A DNA stretch of 64,000 nucleotides from Laburnicola sp. R22_1 (GCA_014281115.1 JACONQ010000020.1:992001-1056000); one strand, 5' to 3'; shown: positions 23,405-34,806, counted from the first letter of the stretch. Notes: a model not told the origin generated them from the letters alone. Made by a program: numbers and translations.

Positions 23405-24022
23405 TATACTTTTATTAAAACTTTTTTAAAAATTTAAATAATATATTATTAATACTATATTTTTATATATAAATATTACGTAATATATATAATACCTAGT
23501 AAAATAAAGAGTTTTTTATTAATTACTAACTAATTATATAATAAAAATAGTATTTTTAAATTAAATAATTAAAGACTAGTATTTTCTCTATAAATCTATA
23601 AAACAATTAAAATTATAGCTTTACTAGTAAAAAAGTTATAAAGCTTTAGAAAAATTACTTATTTAAACTATTTGTGCACATCTGCGCAAGTCTACGCATG
23701 TCTGCGCATCTCTAAGCATTTTTGTGCTAGCAAATTGCTTGTGCAAAAATGTGCAAGTATGAGCACGTCTGCGCACGGTTGAGCAGCCTCTCTGGAAAAA
23801 CTTTCCTGATGTAGAAATAATATTAACTTTGAAAAAGGTAGATAGGGGGAAATTTTAGAGAGGTGCTAAGATATCCCCTAATTATTAAAACTAGCAGATA
23901 AATAGGCTAGCTCATCTATGCGCTGATCATAATTAGCGCTAAGACCGCTAAGCTTACTTAGGCTCACTTAGCAGTTCAAACACGCGTTTTTTTGTAATCA
24001 CCTTTTTACTCCGAGTCTCCTT

Positions 24023-24117
24023 TTATTTACTAAGGAAGGGGCTCTGCTTTTTTTGTTATGTAATTTAAGATAAAAGCCTTTGTCGTTCTACCCCTAGGTA
24101 GTTAATTTAACGCCGCA
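24023..24117 (+). repeat. X repeat, copy 3 (forward)
   Basis: Has GGGGCTCTGC, AAGATAAAAGCC, TTTGTCGTTC, CCCCTAGGTAG and the GTTAATTTAACGCCGCA end. The ~100 bp to its left (23925-24022), read on the minus strand, matches the sequence following copy 8 (45132-45240), so this is one end of a longer element. It ends about 26 bp before the FAD oxidase start codon. Confidence 0.75.
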
Positions 24118-24142
24118 TTCGCTGATCAAGCACTGTCCGACC

Positions 24143-25869
24143 ATGGCTGGCTCTCTGAGAGGCTTGATTGCGTACCTTTGCATCGCTGCTATTTTCTGTC
24201 TGGCTCAGTCGGCTCCTGTAGACAAGAAGAGTATCCTCGATCAACTGGAGAATAATGGCGCATGTGTGCGTTCAATCCACTGCATCCGCCGTTGCTGTGC
24301 TATATCTAACTTTGCATAGTGTACTGCTCTAGCTTACTTTCTCCCTGGAAAAGTTCTCACTGCCACCGACCTGAAATACACATCCTCCCAGATCACTTTC
24401 TGGTCGGCCCAGGAACAGAGCTTGCGTCCGAACTGTATTGTCATTCCAACCACTACGCAAGATGTATCGACTGCAGTCACGATTCTCAACATCGGATATC
24501 AAGCTTCTATTGCGGGCTGCAAGTTCGCTGTCAGAGGCGCCGGGTAACAGACAATACTCCCACGCAGCTGCGCGCATCACTGTCACTGACACTATCAATA
24601 TACAGACACACACCACATGCAGGAGCTGCCAACATTGACGGCGGAGTCACCATCGACACGCAGAGTTTAAACCAGGTCACGGTGTCCAGCGACCAAAACA
24701 CGGTCAGTGTCGGGCCCGGCAATCGATGGGGCAACGTATATGGAGTTCTCGATGAGTTGAACCTTTCCATGGTCGGTGGTCGTCTAAGTCAAGTAGGCGT
24801 AGCCGGCCTCGTAACAGGAGGTATGTGAAATCAGCTCAGCTGGCGCTTGCATCGCGATTTCTAACACCTTTCAGGTGGTGTTTCCTTCTTCTCGGGCCGC
24901 TACGGCCTCGCATGCAATAACATCCAAGCCTACGAGGTCGTCCTCGGCAACGGTTCAACCGTCACTGCCAGCAGCACCCAAAACACCCGCCTCTTCCGTG
25001 CCTTAAAAGGCGGCAGTAACAACTTCGGCATCGTCACTCGCTTCGACGCGAAGGTCTTCCAGCAGAATGCCTTCTGGGGCGGACAGATCGACCAGCCCAT
25101 CACCAACAAAGAAGCCTACTTCGACTTCATGGCAAACTTCACCCAAAGCGCAACCTACGACCCCTACGCCGCATTGATCAGCGTCTTCGCCTGGACCGCA
25201 GGTATCCCTCCCACCATAATGCACACGATCACGTACACCAGAGGCGACGTAGCCTGGCCACCCCCCGTCTTCAAGCCTCTAAACGACATGCCCAAAGTCT
25301 CCACATCGATGCGAACAGCCAAAATCTCCAGTTTCGCAAACGAAATCGGAAGCGACGCAGCCATTTCCCAAGGCCAGAATAACGCCTTCGTCACGCTATC
25401 GTTTGTCAACGACCCTGCTGTCTCTGCAGAATTCATGTCCGAAGTATGGACCCTCGTCGACGCCGTATCCAAGGAACTCATTACCGCGGTCGGCCTCGCG
25501 CTCACCATGACCTTCCAACCCATGCCGCACGTGCTCTATTCCAAAGATGCGTCCAGCAACGTCATGGGCCTCGATCGCTTCGAGGCCGACCTGATCAACC
25601 TGCTGTTCACGCTCATCTGGCCGCTGCCAACCGATAACAAGAGAGTGTATGCTGCGATGGTGGAGTTGGAGCAAGAGCTGATTGCGTTGGCGCAGGAGAA
25701 GGGGATCTACAATGAGTGGATTTATCTGAATTATGCGGCGCAGTGGCAAGAGCCGATTCAGAGGTATGGTCCGGAGAATGTGGAGTTCATGAAGAGCGTT
25801 AGTATGGAGTATGATCCGCAGGGAGTCTTTCAGAAGGCCGTACCTGGTGGGTTTAAACTCGGGATTTAG
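24143..25869 (+). CDS. FAD-linked oxidoreductase, berberine-bridge type, secreted
   Basis: Four exons (24143-24265, 24320-24543, 24606-24820, 24875-25869) give 518 residues; introns are 54, 62 and 54 nt with good branch sites. The first ~25 residues form a signal peptide. The PCMH-type FAD domain follows: a Gly-rich AVRGAGHTPHAGA segment whose His is the usual 8-alpha FAD attachment site, GPGNRWGNVY, and GRYGLACNNI whose Cys suggests a second (6-S) bond, as in berberine-bridge enzymes. The first splice site is the least certain: GTGCGT at 24266 leaves Cys-Cys at the junction. Enzymes of this class oxidise alcohols, sugars or drive ring closures. An X-repeat end lies just upstream of the ATG, so the native promoter may have been replaced. 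Confidence 0.88.
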
Positions 25870-25998
25870 ACTGGATAGACGTTGGGTTGCCGGGAAAGTC
25901 GTAGCACAAAAGCATAAGAACGAGATGTAATAATAAGAGAGAGAGACAGAGCGACGTAATAGGGATCCTGCATTTACCAGATCAATGTGAATATAGCT

Positions 25999-27337
25999 CT
26001 ACAGCCTTGCTCGCTCGCCTTCTAAACCCTTAGCGACCTCTTCAAAGCCCTCGTAGCAATCCTTCTCCGCATCGAAATTCAGCAGCCATGCCTCTCTCGC
26101 CAAATGGATGGCCTCGGGCGTGTTCTTGATCTCGTCCCAGTTGGCTTTGTGCCACCTCTCTCTCGTCTTCACACCTGTAGCCTGTGCTTTATGCACCCTT
26201 TCGTATCTGATCTTCTCGTGCGCCTTCACAGCGAGTGGGATATTCTTCTTGCCCGCAAGCTCCAAGCACGAGGCTAACACGACACCGTCCTCGATCGACT
26301 GGCTCGCGCCTTGAATTGATGTCGGAAGGAAGGGATGCGCGGCATCGCCAATAAGCACGATACGCGCTTTAGGCGATATGAACGTCGGTAGAGGATCTCG
26401 GAAGACGAGCTTGTGGTCGATGAGCCTCGCGTCTTTTGGCGTTGACCGAACAATCTCTTGGACGACCGGTGCCCAGCCTTGGACATACTTCAAACAGTCT
26501 TCGATCTTGCCTGGAAACTGCCAGTTCTCTTCTATGTTGCCATCATCAACGTGCGTGAAGACCCAATTGAACTCTTTGCCGTCCTTCAACGAGGATACGA
26601 GGAAGTGCAGATCGGGTCCGATGTAGCCGGAGTGTGTGTCGCCGTTTACAACAAGATGTTTGATCAAGTCGTTGTTTTTGATGGCATCGCCGTGGAACCA
26701 GCATCGGTATACGGCGTATCCGGAAGACTTCGGCTTATCATCGAATCCGAGGACGATCTTCCTGCCACGCGATCGCACGCCCTCTGCCGCGATCACGACG
26801 TCTGCTTCCATTCTCTGACTATTCACGACCACGCCAGCCTTTTCTTCATCTTCGAAATAATCCGTGACTCTCTGACCCAGGCGCATGTCCAATCCTCTAG
26901 CTTTCGCATGCTGATAAATGATGTCGTACAGCTCGCCTCTATGCCCTAGATTGGTTAGAGGCCCAGATTGGGTGATTGGGTGGGAAGGGAGTCAGGATAC
27001 CGTTTACGCGCGGACCCCAGCTCTTCTCATTTGCAAAGCTCTGTCTCGTCACGAATTCGCCTTTCCAGTGATATAGATCCAGCCATGATGTTTTGCGCGC
27101 GACCTTGTACATGGCTTCGATAACACCGGGCCAGCGCTCGAACAGCTTCGCGCCATTGGGGTCGAAACTGATGATGTCGCCAAACCGAGTTATCTCTTCG
27201 ATGGTTTCGGCCTTCTCGAGCAAAGTGACATTGTGGCCTTTGCGGTCGCATTCTATGGCTGCAGAGAGACCAGCGAACCCTGCCCCGACAATGATAACGC
27301 GGACGCCAGAGGGTGGTCTACGAGGGAAATCGGCCAT
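25999..27337 (-). CDS. FAD-dependent monooxygenase, salicylate hydroxylase-like (second)
   Basis: Exon 1 is 27337-27001 and exon 2 is 26945-25999, joined over a 55-nt intron (GTATCC...TAG) to give 427 residues. The GxGxxG motif is VIIVGAGFAGLSAAI near residue 14. The middle motif, usually DG, reads AAEGVRSRGR, and GDAAHPFLPTSIQGA lies near 300. It belongs to the same superfamily as the gene at 14.1-15.5 kb but is not a close duplicate. It converges with the FAD oxidase, with only 129 bp between the stop codons. An aromatic hydroxylase role is expected; the substrate is unknown. Confidence 0.88.
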
Positions 27338-28409
27338 GATTATTTATGCTGTTCTCGCGGTGGCTGTTCAATGGCATGTCGTGCTTTTGAAGGCTCGCAG
27401 TGATGTTGCTGACACCCACGTCGATGTGGTGGTGGTGGTGGGGTCGCCTGGGGCGGCTAAAATACTGTATGCTCATTGCTCACCACGACATGCTCATACA
27501 TGTACTCAGGCCCCACATGCAGAGCACAATTCGCTACTATGAATCAAAGTGCTTCTTATGGAGGCTTTCTATGCGTTTCTCCAAAGTCGATGTGTTGGTC
27601 TTTTGCAGGCCGGCGGCGTCAGGGTGAGTCTGGGGCTCTATCCCACGGAACCGAAGGGTCCCCGGTCACTTGCATAGGTAGGCGCAGGTGATGGTATTGC
27701 TGCAGCCCAGTCAACTCAGCATCGGTGCGTCGGCTCGTGGTTGGAGTCTTGGATCTGTGCTCTTTCTTCGTCGCGAATCAATGGTCAGGCCACTTTCCCA
27801 GCTTGCGTTCATGATCCGAGCAGCTCCGGGTTGCAGACGCGGTCTCTGCGAACAGGGAGTGCGGATCGCGTGTTGATGGTGGTCGCTGATGACTGCGGCT
27901 GGAAGTATGACTCCCCGTTGACGCAACAGTCGAGAGCGGTTGAAGTGCGCCGACTGAAGGTGCGGGTACTGGCCTCCAGCCGGCTCTATATGCGCATAGC
28001 TGTCGCTGTAGGTAGAAAAGGCATTCGACTCCCCTGGACTTGGAGTAGCAGATGGAGGAGAGAAACCACGCCTTCTGCCAGGGAATGTGGCTTGAGGCGG
28101 ACGGTTCGCCAATCACGAAGACGACGGCCTTGGCACGCACGAACCTAGAACGCGACCGTTTCGGCGCTGCCATCACTCCGCAATCTCCCTCTCCCGGTTC
28201 ATTGACTCACGTCTTTCCGCTGTCTTCGTGCCATAGAGCGATCGTGTCTCTTTCTTTTCCGCAATCCGAGCGTTAGAAGGTTGCCGTTACTCAAAGCCTC
28301 ATCCAGAACCCAAGGTTCCGCTGACCTGGGCAGCTTCTGGCAAAACGCTTGACTCTTGACTGCACAAGTCGGGTTTCCGACACTTGAACGCAGCCCATCA
28401 TTGAAGCCC
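27338..28409. other. Divergent intergenic region, no gene seen
   Basis: Upstream of both the monooxygenase (-) and the 752-residue protein (+). A (GTG)n run sits at about 27427-27441. Overlapping short ORFs are not supported. Confidence 0.5.
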
Positions 28410-30668
28410 ATGGCGCCTGAACTAACGCCATGTAAACGTGCCGATCTTCTGAAGCTCGAAGATCGACTGCTGGATCACGGATTCGGCTTCCTTCTCAGCA
28501 TCTTACCACGAGAGCTTTTCCTGCTGCACGACCGCAACGTCGTTCTCCGCTCCGACTCGTACTCGCTACAAGACACTGGTCGAAACCCAAGCTTTGCCTT
28601 CATAGATGGCCTTGGTCAGCTTCACGTGAATATCCAAAATTCAGAAGATGCCGACAGCAGTTCAAGCCTTGCCTGGCGAACGACAGAGGACATTTTAAAG
28701 ATCCCGCTATTTACCTTGGAGGATCGACTCGCAGCTTTCAATGATGTGGAACCGATGTTGTGGCACGGAACACAAGACTCTGACCATAGCGGCTCGCGAG
28801 AGTGGGTCGATCAGACGACCGCCCTGATCAAGTACTTCCTGCTGCGATGGGCATCCGACAACGATTTTACCAATTCTCTTGCCCAGCCGGATTACGACCA
28901 TTTGCGTGCGGCGCTTGCAAAACTTCGGGAGACGCGACACTACAAGACCAAAGAGATCATATACGAAGACGAGGAACGATTAGACGTGCAGACATCTGTT
29001 TTCATTGGCGATAATCATGCTTCGGGTCACACGCAATCAGACGACGGAGAAGATTTCACGCCTAAGCGGAACGACCATGAAAATAGTAGCACGAGTGTGG
29101 ATCACACGGCTCACACACAACGCGCATATTCAATAACATGCTTAGAAAAGTCTGGGCACAACAAGAGCTCCAGCCGGCAACCAGACGCTCTGGATGACAT
29201 AACGCTTCTCACGCCTGACCAGTCCCAGAGAGAAACAACAATAGTTCCGGACAACGCGGACAGCATAGAAAGCTCGACCAGAGATGCGAGCGTGACTTCC
29301 GCAACCATGTCTGGCGCGGATACAGAGGTTCACACAATGGACTTGTTAGACAACGAAACCGCGATGAGCTTTGAGGCAGATACCCAGGCTCGGAGATTTC
29401 TCCCGACCCCTGATACCATAATGGAGGAGAGCACCGCAGCAGTGATTGATCCTATAATGGTACGACTTCGCAAAGAAGTCGGTCGAGAACCTCTATCGCT
29501 GTTACCTGATCTGAATGCCGTTACATTCAAGAAAATCCACCAGGGCCAACCCGGCTTCCTTTGCCTGCGGCTACTCATTGGCACGCTCCAGAGTGCTAGA
29601 CGGCCTCATCTTGACGGTAGCGAAGTATGGGCTTCATTCAAGATGCACGACAAGGGCGCCCGAGCTGCTCCTCGTATGCACGCTCACGTGTTCCGTGCCC
29701 ATAGTGATGAGGTCATCGACGACAAATTGGACATCAAACAAGCGCTCCCAGACCTCAGATTAGGTACAGCTTTCAATGGCGTTCACGGCGGAGGGCGACT
29801 GGAGGAACTTCAGCTGAAGGCATTGGTAAAGTATTTCTTCATTCTGGCCGCGAGTTCGAAACTGCTCGGTTTCACTAAACATTGCATGCCCTTCAACGGT
29901 TCCTTCGTCGATCAGCTCAAGATTGTCTGCAAGCGATTGCAGACCCACGGGACGATGACAGATCACCAACGCGTGGAAAGTCGCCCTGTCAAGCGTCTTA
30001 AACGGACAGACTCTCGGCCATCAAGGGTTTCTTCATCGTTATCTGATGCTGATGATGACGCTGCGTTAACCGCTCGTACGCAAAATGCGCGTCGATCGGG
30101 CCGGCGCGTTGGACAACCGTCAAGCACAGCCGTCAGCGAGAGCGAGGATAATGGTTTGGGAAGCATAGAGAGCACGCCTCAATATTTACCTCGTCGACTT
30201 GCGCTTGGCGCACCCATAATACGACACATGGTGGACTATGCCCAAAACGAATTCCTCAACCCGGGAGCCCAGCCAGCAGATTCCGAGGGCGATTCGGGCG
30301 ACGAGATCCCTGCTTCTATCCCCGTACAATTCCATGACTTGCTCCGCAAACGCCAAAGGATAACCTCAGCCATGGAGGCAGATCGTGAAACGGTTAGGGC
30401 ACTAAAATCCAAGAAGGAGAGCTTTACCATGGGTATACGGAAGTTCAAAGGGATGCTGAAGAATTGCGACGAGCCGCTTGTACGAGCAAAGATGGAGCAC
30501 GAACTCAAACATCGACAGAAACAGTTATGGTGTGTGCAATCGCAGATTGCGGTGCGTGAGGGCGCTCATAAGGGCTTCAAGGCAAGGAGGAAAGAACTGA
30601 ACGAGGAAGCAAGTTGGGTGGACCCGAGACTGGTGGAGGCATGGGAGGGACTGGAGCTGGGGCGTTAA
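28410..30668 (+). CDS. Uncharacterised 752-residue protein
   Basis: A single open exon from ATG 28410 to TAA. I do not recognise the family. The N-terminal ~200 residues look folded (LLDHGFGFLLSILPRELF, EWVDQTTALIKYFLLRW). A polar Ser/Asp/Thr-rich stretch follows (about 200-360), then a second compact region (PGFLCLRLLIGTLQSARR, LKALVKYFFILAASSKLLGF). Next is a basic/Ser-rich segment with clustered Arg/Lys (RPVKRLKRTDSRPSR) that could be a nuclear localisation signal, and a C-terminal ~130-residue charged helix likely to form a coiled coil. No signal peptide or membrane segment is visible. A nuclear structural or chromatin protein is possible but only inferred. Confidence 0.78.
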   Translation: MAPELTPCKRADLLKLEDRLLDHGFGFLLSILPRELFLLHDRNVVLRSDSYSLQDTGRNPSFAFIDGLGQLHVNIQNSEDADSSSSLAWRTTEDILKIPLFTLEDRLAAFNDVEPMLWHGTQDSDHSGSREWVDQTTALIKYFLLRWASDNDFTNSLAQPDYDHLRAALAKLRETRHYKTKEIIYEDEERLDVQTSVFIGDNHASGHTQSDDGEDFTPKRNDHENSSTSVDHTAHTQRAYSITCLEKSGHNKSSSRQPDALDDITLLTPDQSQRETTIVPDNADSIESSTRDASVTSATMSGADTEVHTMDLLDNETAMSFEADTQARRFLPTPDTIMEESTAAVIDPIMVRLRKEVGREPLSLLPDLNAVTFKKIHQGQPGFLCLRLLIGTLQSARRPHLDGSEVWASFKMHDKGARAAPRMHAHVFRAHSDEVIDDKLDIKQALPDLRLGTAFNGVHGGGRLEELQLKALVKYFFILAASSKLLGFTKHCMPFNGSFVDQLKIVCKRLQTHGTMTDHQRVESRPVKRLKRTDSRPSRVSSSLSDADDDAALTARTQNARRSGRRVGQPSSTAVSESEDNGLGSIESTPQYLPRRLALGAPIIRHMVDYAQNEFLNPGAQPADSEGDSGDEIPASIPVQFHDLLRKRQRITSAMEADRETVRALKSKKESFTMGIRKFKGMLKNCDEPLVRAKMEHELKHRQKQLWCVQSQIAVREGAHKGFKARRKELNEEASWVDPRLVEAWEGLELGR

Positions 30669-30989
30669 GGGTATGGTGCATGTAAATAAGGGAACTTGGG
30701 CAGCACTTTACAGTAGTATAGCTCTGGAATGTCTTGTTCTTATCTCAGTGATCAGGATTTCCCCACTCTCCTTTCACTCTGTACCATGCGCCATACAACG
30801 CTTGCTAGTGTGATTGGTGAAAGGAGATTTGTTCACCAAGCAACCCAGCTTCCCCAAACTCGCCGCGCGCACGCCCACCTGAGCAAGCACCTTTGAGCCG
30901 CAAACCTTCGACTACCACCCCAAAACCACCTTTGACGACCAGCCCAAAACACCAACCCCTAAACACAACCTCCTGGAGCCAACCTCACC
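30669..30989. other. Intergenic region
   Basis: Contains the 3' flank of the preceding gene and a C/A-rich leader (CCACC-type repeats near 30870-30970) just before the zinc-finger start. Nothing else seen. Confidence 0.5.
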
Positions 30990-31726
30990 ATGTCCAACGC
31001 CCACAGCATGTCAGGACAAGCCAGATCTTCCCCGCTCGACGACTGTAAGTTACCCCAAGTCCCCACATGCACCCATTCTGTAACTTCTCCCCAGCACCAG
31101 AAGACGAGTACACAGAGGAACACAACGACACAGCCGACGACGAAGACGACGACGACGAATTTAGCCCCCAAGGCCCAAGCCTGACGGTAACCAAGCGCCG
31201 GCGCCCTACCACCCAAGCCGCGCCTTCCCCCATCCGCGGCCGCGTCCCTTCCACCACCGGCAACGACCCTGCCAAGCCGCACAGATGCGACCAGTGCGGG
31301 TTCTACTTTGCGCGCATAGACCATCTGAGGCGTCATGAGCGGAGTCTCCATTCGACTGTGAAGCCGTTCCAGTGCAGGCAGTGCGATAGGTGGTTCGTCC
31401 GGAAGGACAATCTCGAACAGCATCGGAGGAATATACATCTAGGTAAGTCGCGGAAAGAGAGGGCTGCCCAGAAGGAGGGAGTGGAGCCTAAGCGGGGTTT
31501 GGCTTCGGCGTCGGTGGCAGAGGGTGAGGGGAATTCTTTTGGGGATGGGGAGGGGTCCCGTTTGGGGTGGATTTTGTATGAGGCGGCGAAGGGGTTGTCG
31601 AGCTCGGAGGATGAGGGGTGGAATGAGGATGACGAGGAGATGGAGGAGGAGAAGGGCGAGGATGGCGGCGAGGTCGGGGCAAGGGGAACCGGATGGAGGA
31701 ATGAGGCTGAGAGCGGAGAGGAGTGA
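30990..31726 (+). CDS. Two-finger C2H2 zinc-finger protein
   Basis: Exon 1 (30990-31044) and exon 2 (31095-31726), joined over a 50-nt intron (GTAAGT...CAG), encode 228 residues. Two adjacent C2H2 fingers lie at about residues 83-134: C-x2-C...HLRRHERSLH and C-x2-C...NLEQHRRNIH, linked by STVKPFQ, close to the standard TGEKP-type linker. An acidic Asp/Glu run precedes the fingers and a long Glu/Gly-rich acidic tail follows them. A DNA-binding transcription factor with acidic activation regions is the natural reading. Two tandem fingers at this spacing resemble the Msn2/Seb1-type stress regulators, but target sites cannot be assigned. Confidence 0.87.
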
Positions 31727-32673
31727 TTAGAGTGGGATGGATGGACCGTCGGGTCATCCAGGTGTTTAGGTGGATGCCGATGGGGCGACAGATGTATAGG
31801 GCTGCTGTGACTGGAGTATACTGGCTGGTGGGATACATATGTACATCCCTCTGGAGTGGGGCACGAGTAGATATGATTCTCCTTGCAAGACGCAGATGCG
31901 GATGCATCACCACCCATTTCCTTTCCGCTCTTGCTCTCTCCACATTGGTGCCTTTAACAACCCCTGCCATCACAATCTCTCCCATCTTCCGTTTGCGCAC
32001 TAGATCCGCTTTACGCCTTTCTTCACCGTACTTTCGACCGCCTTCTCTCCTAATATCGGCCTTGGCACGTTTATCGCCTGCAAGACTGTGAGTAACAAGG
32101 GCGAGAACGGGATATGGGGCAGTGTATAGCTTGCATTGGGGCTCATAATTGTGTTTGCTAGTCTGCTTTGCGAGATGAGGCTTGGTTTTCAAGGTTGTGT
32201 GGACATGGTAAGAAGTTCGATGTCAGGTTGATATTGCATGAAAGCTTAGATACGCAAATTGCATATCGCGATAATACTAACAGACACGAAACAAAGCTGG
32301 TCTCCGAGGAAGAGCTTACAGATTCACGGCGAAATTTTCGATTCATTGACCAAACGAAACAAGTCTTCACGGATCTCTAGTGAGTCTGTCGCGTCTTCGC
32401 TGTAAACAGCTTAGATGAATTCTGCGAACACCCTGCTGTGCGCCACTTACGGTCCACTTTGAGCGATCGTGCGTGTAGGCACGCCCGTAAGAGCACCTTG
32501 CTTATTTCGGTAAAAGGCATGAGCAAACCGTCTTTAGCTCCTTCTGTCCCTAAGTATACGTACTCTCTGCGTCATCATTTTATTTCCCAAGGCCTAGCCC
32601 CATATATATCCGTTTCCAACCCACCCGCACACTACTCTTACACCAGAGACAAGCACAGCTCAAGAGCGCGACC
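31727..32673. other. Intergenic region, no gene seen
   Basis: About 950 bp. The long minus-strand ORFs that run across the zinc-finger gene into this region are shadows of its GC-rich acidic codons. A TATATAT element near 32602-32608, about 70 bp before the next ATG, probably belongs to the esterase promoter. Confidence 0.5.
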
Positions 32674-34806
32674 ATGAAGCTACTCGTCCTCACATTCCTC
32701 ACGGTTACTGTTGCCGCGGCACCTACAGCCCACAACGCTGCTGCGAACGTCCAGTTTGTGGGATTTGAGCGCAATGGCGTCGAAGTCTTCCTCGGCATTC
32801 CCTACGGGCAAGATACAGGCGGGCAGAACAGATTCAAGCCGCCGAAGCTCCATGTACCGGCACCAGGATCCGTAATCGATGCTAAGAAGCCTGGCCACGC
32901 TTGCCCTCAGCAACTGGGTCAATGGAATGCACCGCTCACTCTGCTCAATGTAACCCGGGAGGACGTGTCCGAGGATTGTCTGAACCTCAATATCGTGCGT
33001 CCCAAAATCAACGAGACGACGCGGGATGCGCGTGGGAATCCTGTAATGCTCTGGATTCATGGGGGCAGCTTTTGGGTAATAATCAATTCTGGTTTCGACT
33101 AGTTCACAGGTTAACTTGCTACCAGGTCGGTTCCAACATGGAGCCTACGCATATGCCGGACTCTCTCGTCTTGAACTCTGTGGATGAGAACGATGGACGT
33201 GGTATCATCCATGTGGCCATCAACTATCGTTTGGGCTGTGAGTATCTTCGCTACCACCGTGAATGATAGTTCGACTAATCAACACGCAGTTTTCGGGTTT
33301 GCACAGTCGGACGCGTTGAAGAAAGAGCGCAGCGAGAACGCAGGCTTGCGCGACCAAAGGCTTGCAATCGAGTGGGTGCGCGACAACATCCACTACTTTG
33401 GGGGTGACGGGAACAGCATCACCATCTTTGGGCAATCTTCAGGCGGGTTAGCCGTCGGTCTGCAACTGCTCGCCTTCGGTGGCGAGAAAGAACTACCCTA
33501 CCAGCAAGGCATTTGCCAATCGCAGGCTTTGGAGCCCGGTATAGCCGGTAACTTCACACGCGATGCCATGACCAGGGTCATTGAATACGTGGGCTGCAAC
33601 ACCGAAAACTCCAGCACAAACTCGCCTGAAGTCATTGCTTGTCTCCGCGGAAAGGACACGCAGACGTTGTACGATGCTTCTGCTGCTACGTACCTTAGCG
33701 ACATCGGGCATAACATTGGCGATATCTGGCTGCCGTCTGTTGATGGTGACTTCCTCCCGGCTGCGCCTTCCACGCTCATCGAGGAGGGTCGGTTCGGCAA
33801 TGCCACGTACATGTTCGGATGGACTCAAGGCGATGTCAACTACTTCACTGACGTGAACATTCGCAACGAAACGGACGCGATATCCTTTTTGGAGCGGTAT
33901 CTTCCCGAAGTGGAACGCCGTTCCGGGTGGGGCCCCTTCTCGCTGATGGGACAGTTGCTGAAGATGTATGAGGCTAGCGACTTCACTCCGCCGGCAGGTA
34001 CGTACAGATCCAAGTCCTGACTGAGACCGCCATCTATTGATGGATAGTCAACGTCTCCTCTTTCCCCCAGTCACATCCAGTTAACGAGTAGCCTTGACGT
34101 GTACCGAAAGGTCGCGAGGTCTCGTTTTTTTAGTAGCCTTGACTGACTGCCACAACCACAGGCTCAAACCTAACCAGCGATTTCTTCCGCACAGCAATGG
34201 CCTTCCGCGACATCCTCATGGTCTGCGAGCCTCTACTTCTCGCCCAAGCCACCAACAAAATAGGCAACCCAGTCTACCTCTACAACTTCAACCAAACAAT
34301 TCTCGAACCCATCCTCGAATCCGTCAGCGGCATAAAAGGCCTCGGCGTCGTCCACACCTCCGAATTCGCCTACATCTACGGCAACCTCTCGCACTACAAC
34401 GTCTCCGGTACGTATAACCCATACCAAGAGATATTTCAGCCCCTTTTGCTAACACATACGCTCTTGAACAGGATACCCCTTCAACCCAACAGAAGCCGAC
34501 TACGCACTCGCCCGTCGCGCAAGCCAAAGCTGGGCCAGTTTCGCGCAGTCAGGAAATCCGACGCTAAACGGCGGATTACAGAGATGGTTCCCTGCGTATT
34601 GGACGTTGCCTACGATCGACAATTTAGACGTCGACCGTTTGTTTATGAAACCCGGTCGTACGTATGTATACACGATCGGTGGTCCGTCGGAGGGGTTCTG
34701 GTCGCTCGGAGGAGCGGATAGTAATGAAGCGATGGGGAGCCAGGTTTTGGAGGAGAAGTGCGCGTTCGTAAATGACCCTGAGCTTATTTCTTATCTGCAA
34801 TTTTGA
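32674..34806 (+). CDS. Secreted type-B carboxylesterase/lipase
   Basis: Five exons (32674-33075, 33126-33237, 33290-33997, 34162-34407, 34472-34806) give 600 residues; intron 3 is unusually long (164 nt). The signal peptide is MKLLVLTFLTVTVAAAP. The alpha/beta-hydrolase markers are in order: EDCLNLNIVRP, oxyanion-hole HGGSF, nucleophile elbow FGQSSGG (about residue 220, where many relatives have GESAG), and the catalytic-His region VVHTSEFAYIYGN. Several N-glycosylation sequons fit secretion. The enzyme should hydrolyse esters of lipids or aromatic acids outside the cell. It lies about 5 kb from the FAD oxidase/monooxygenase pair, so a shared pathway is possible but not shown. Each junction keeps frame and restores family sequence, including SHYNVSGYPFNP. 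Confidence 0.92.

Larger units (their letters stand above)
19215..23811. mobile_element. Outer TIR element (4.6 kb) holding two nested pogo-type elements
   Basis: The ends are inverted copies beginning CATCAGGAAA and flanked by TA at 19213-19214 and 23812-23813. Inside each end lie clusters of GCGCAC/GCGCAT-type motifs, also seen at 21107-21160 and 23686-23780, as expected of subterminal transposase-binding sites. Two complete TIR elements sit inside (19302-21092 and 21556-23404). Removing them leaves about 960 bp of AT-rich sequence with no ORF, so the outer element is either non-autonomous or mutated beyond recognition. TA target use suggests a Tc1/mariner-type mover, but without a transposase this is inference. 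Confidence 0.7.

Noticed and set aside
19103..24117. X copies 2 and 3 as LTRs of one retrotransposon
   Set aside because: They are direct repeats, but the DNA between is DNA transposons with TA duplications and no reverse transcriptase; elsewhere X copies are inverted or solo, with longer homologous flank only on one side.
31488..32192. Long minus-strand ORF (234 codons) overlapping the zinc-finger gene
   Set aside because: It is the antisense of an acidic, GC-rich coding tail, has a low-complexity Pro/Ser/His product, and the plus strand has two perfect C2H2 fingers and a good intron.
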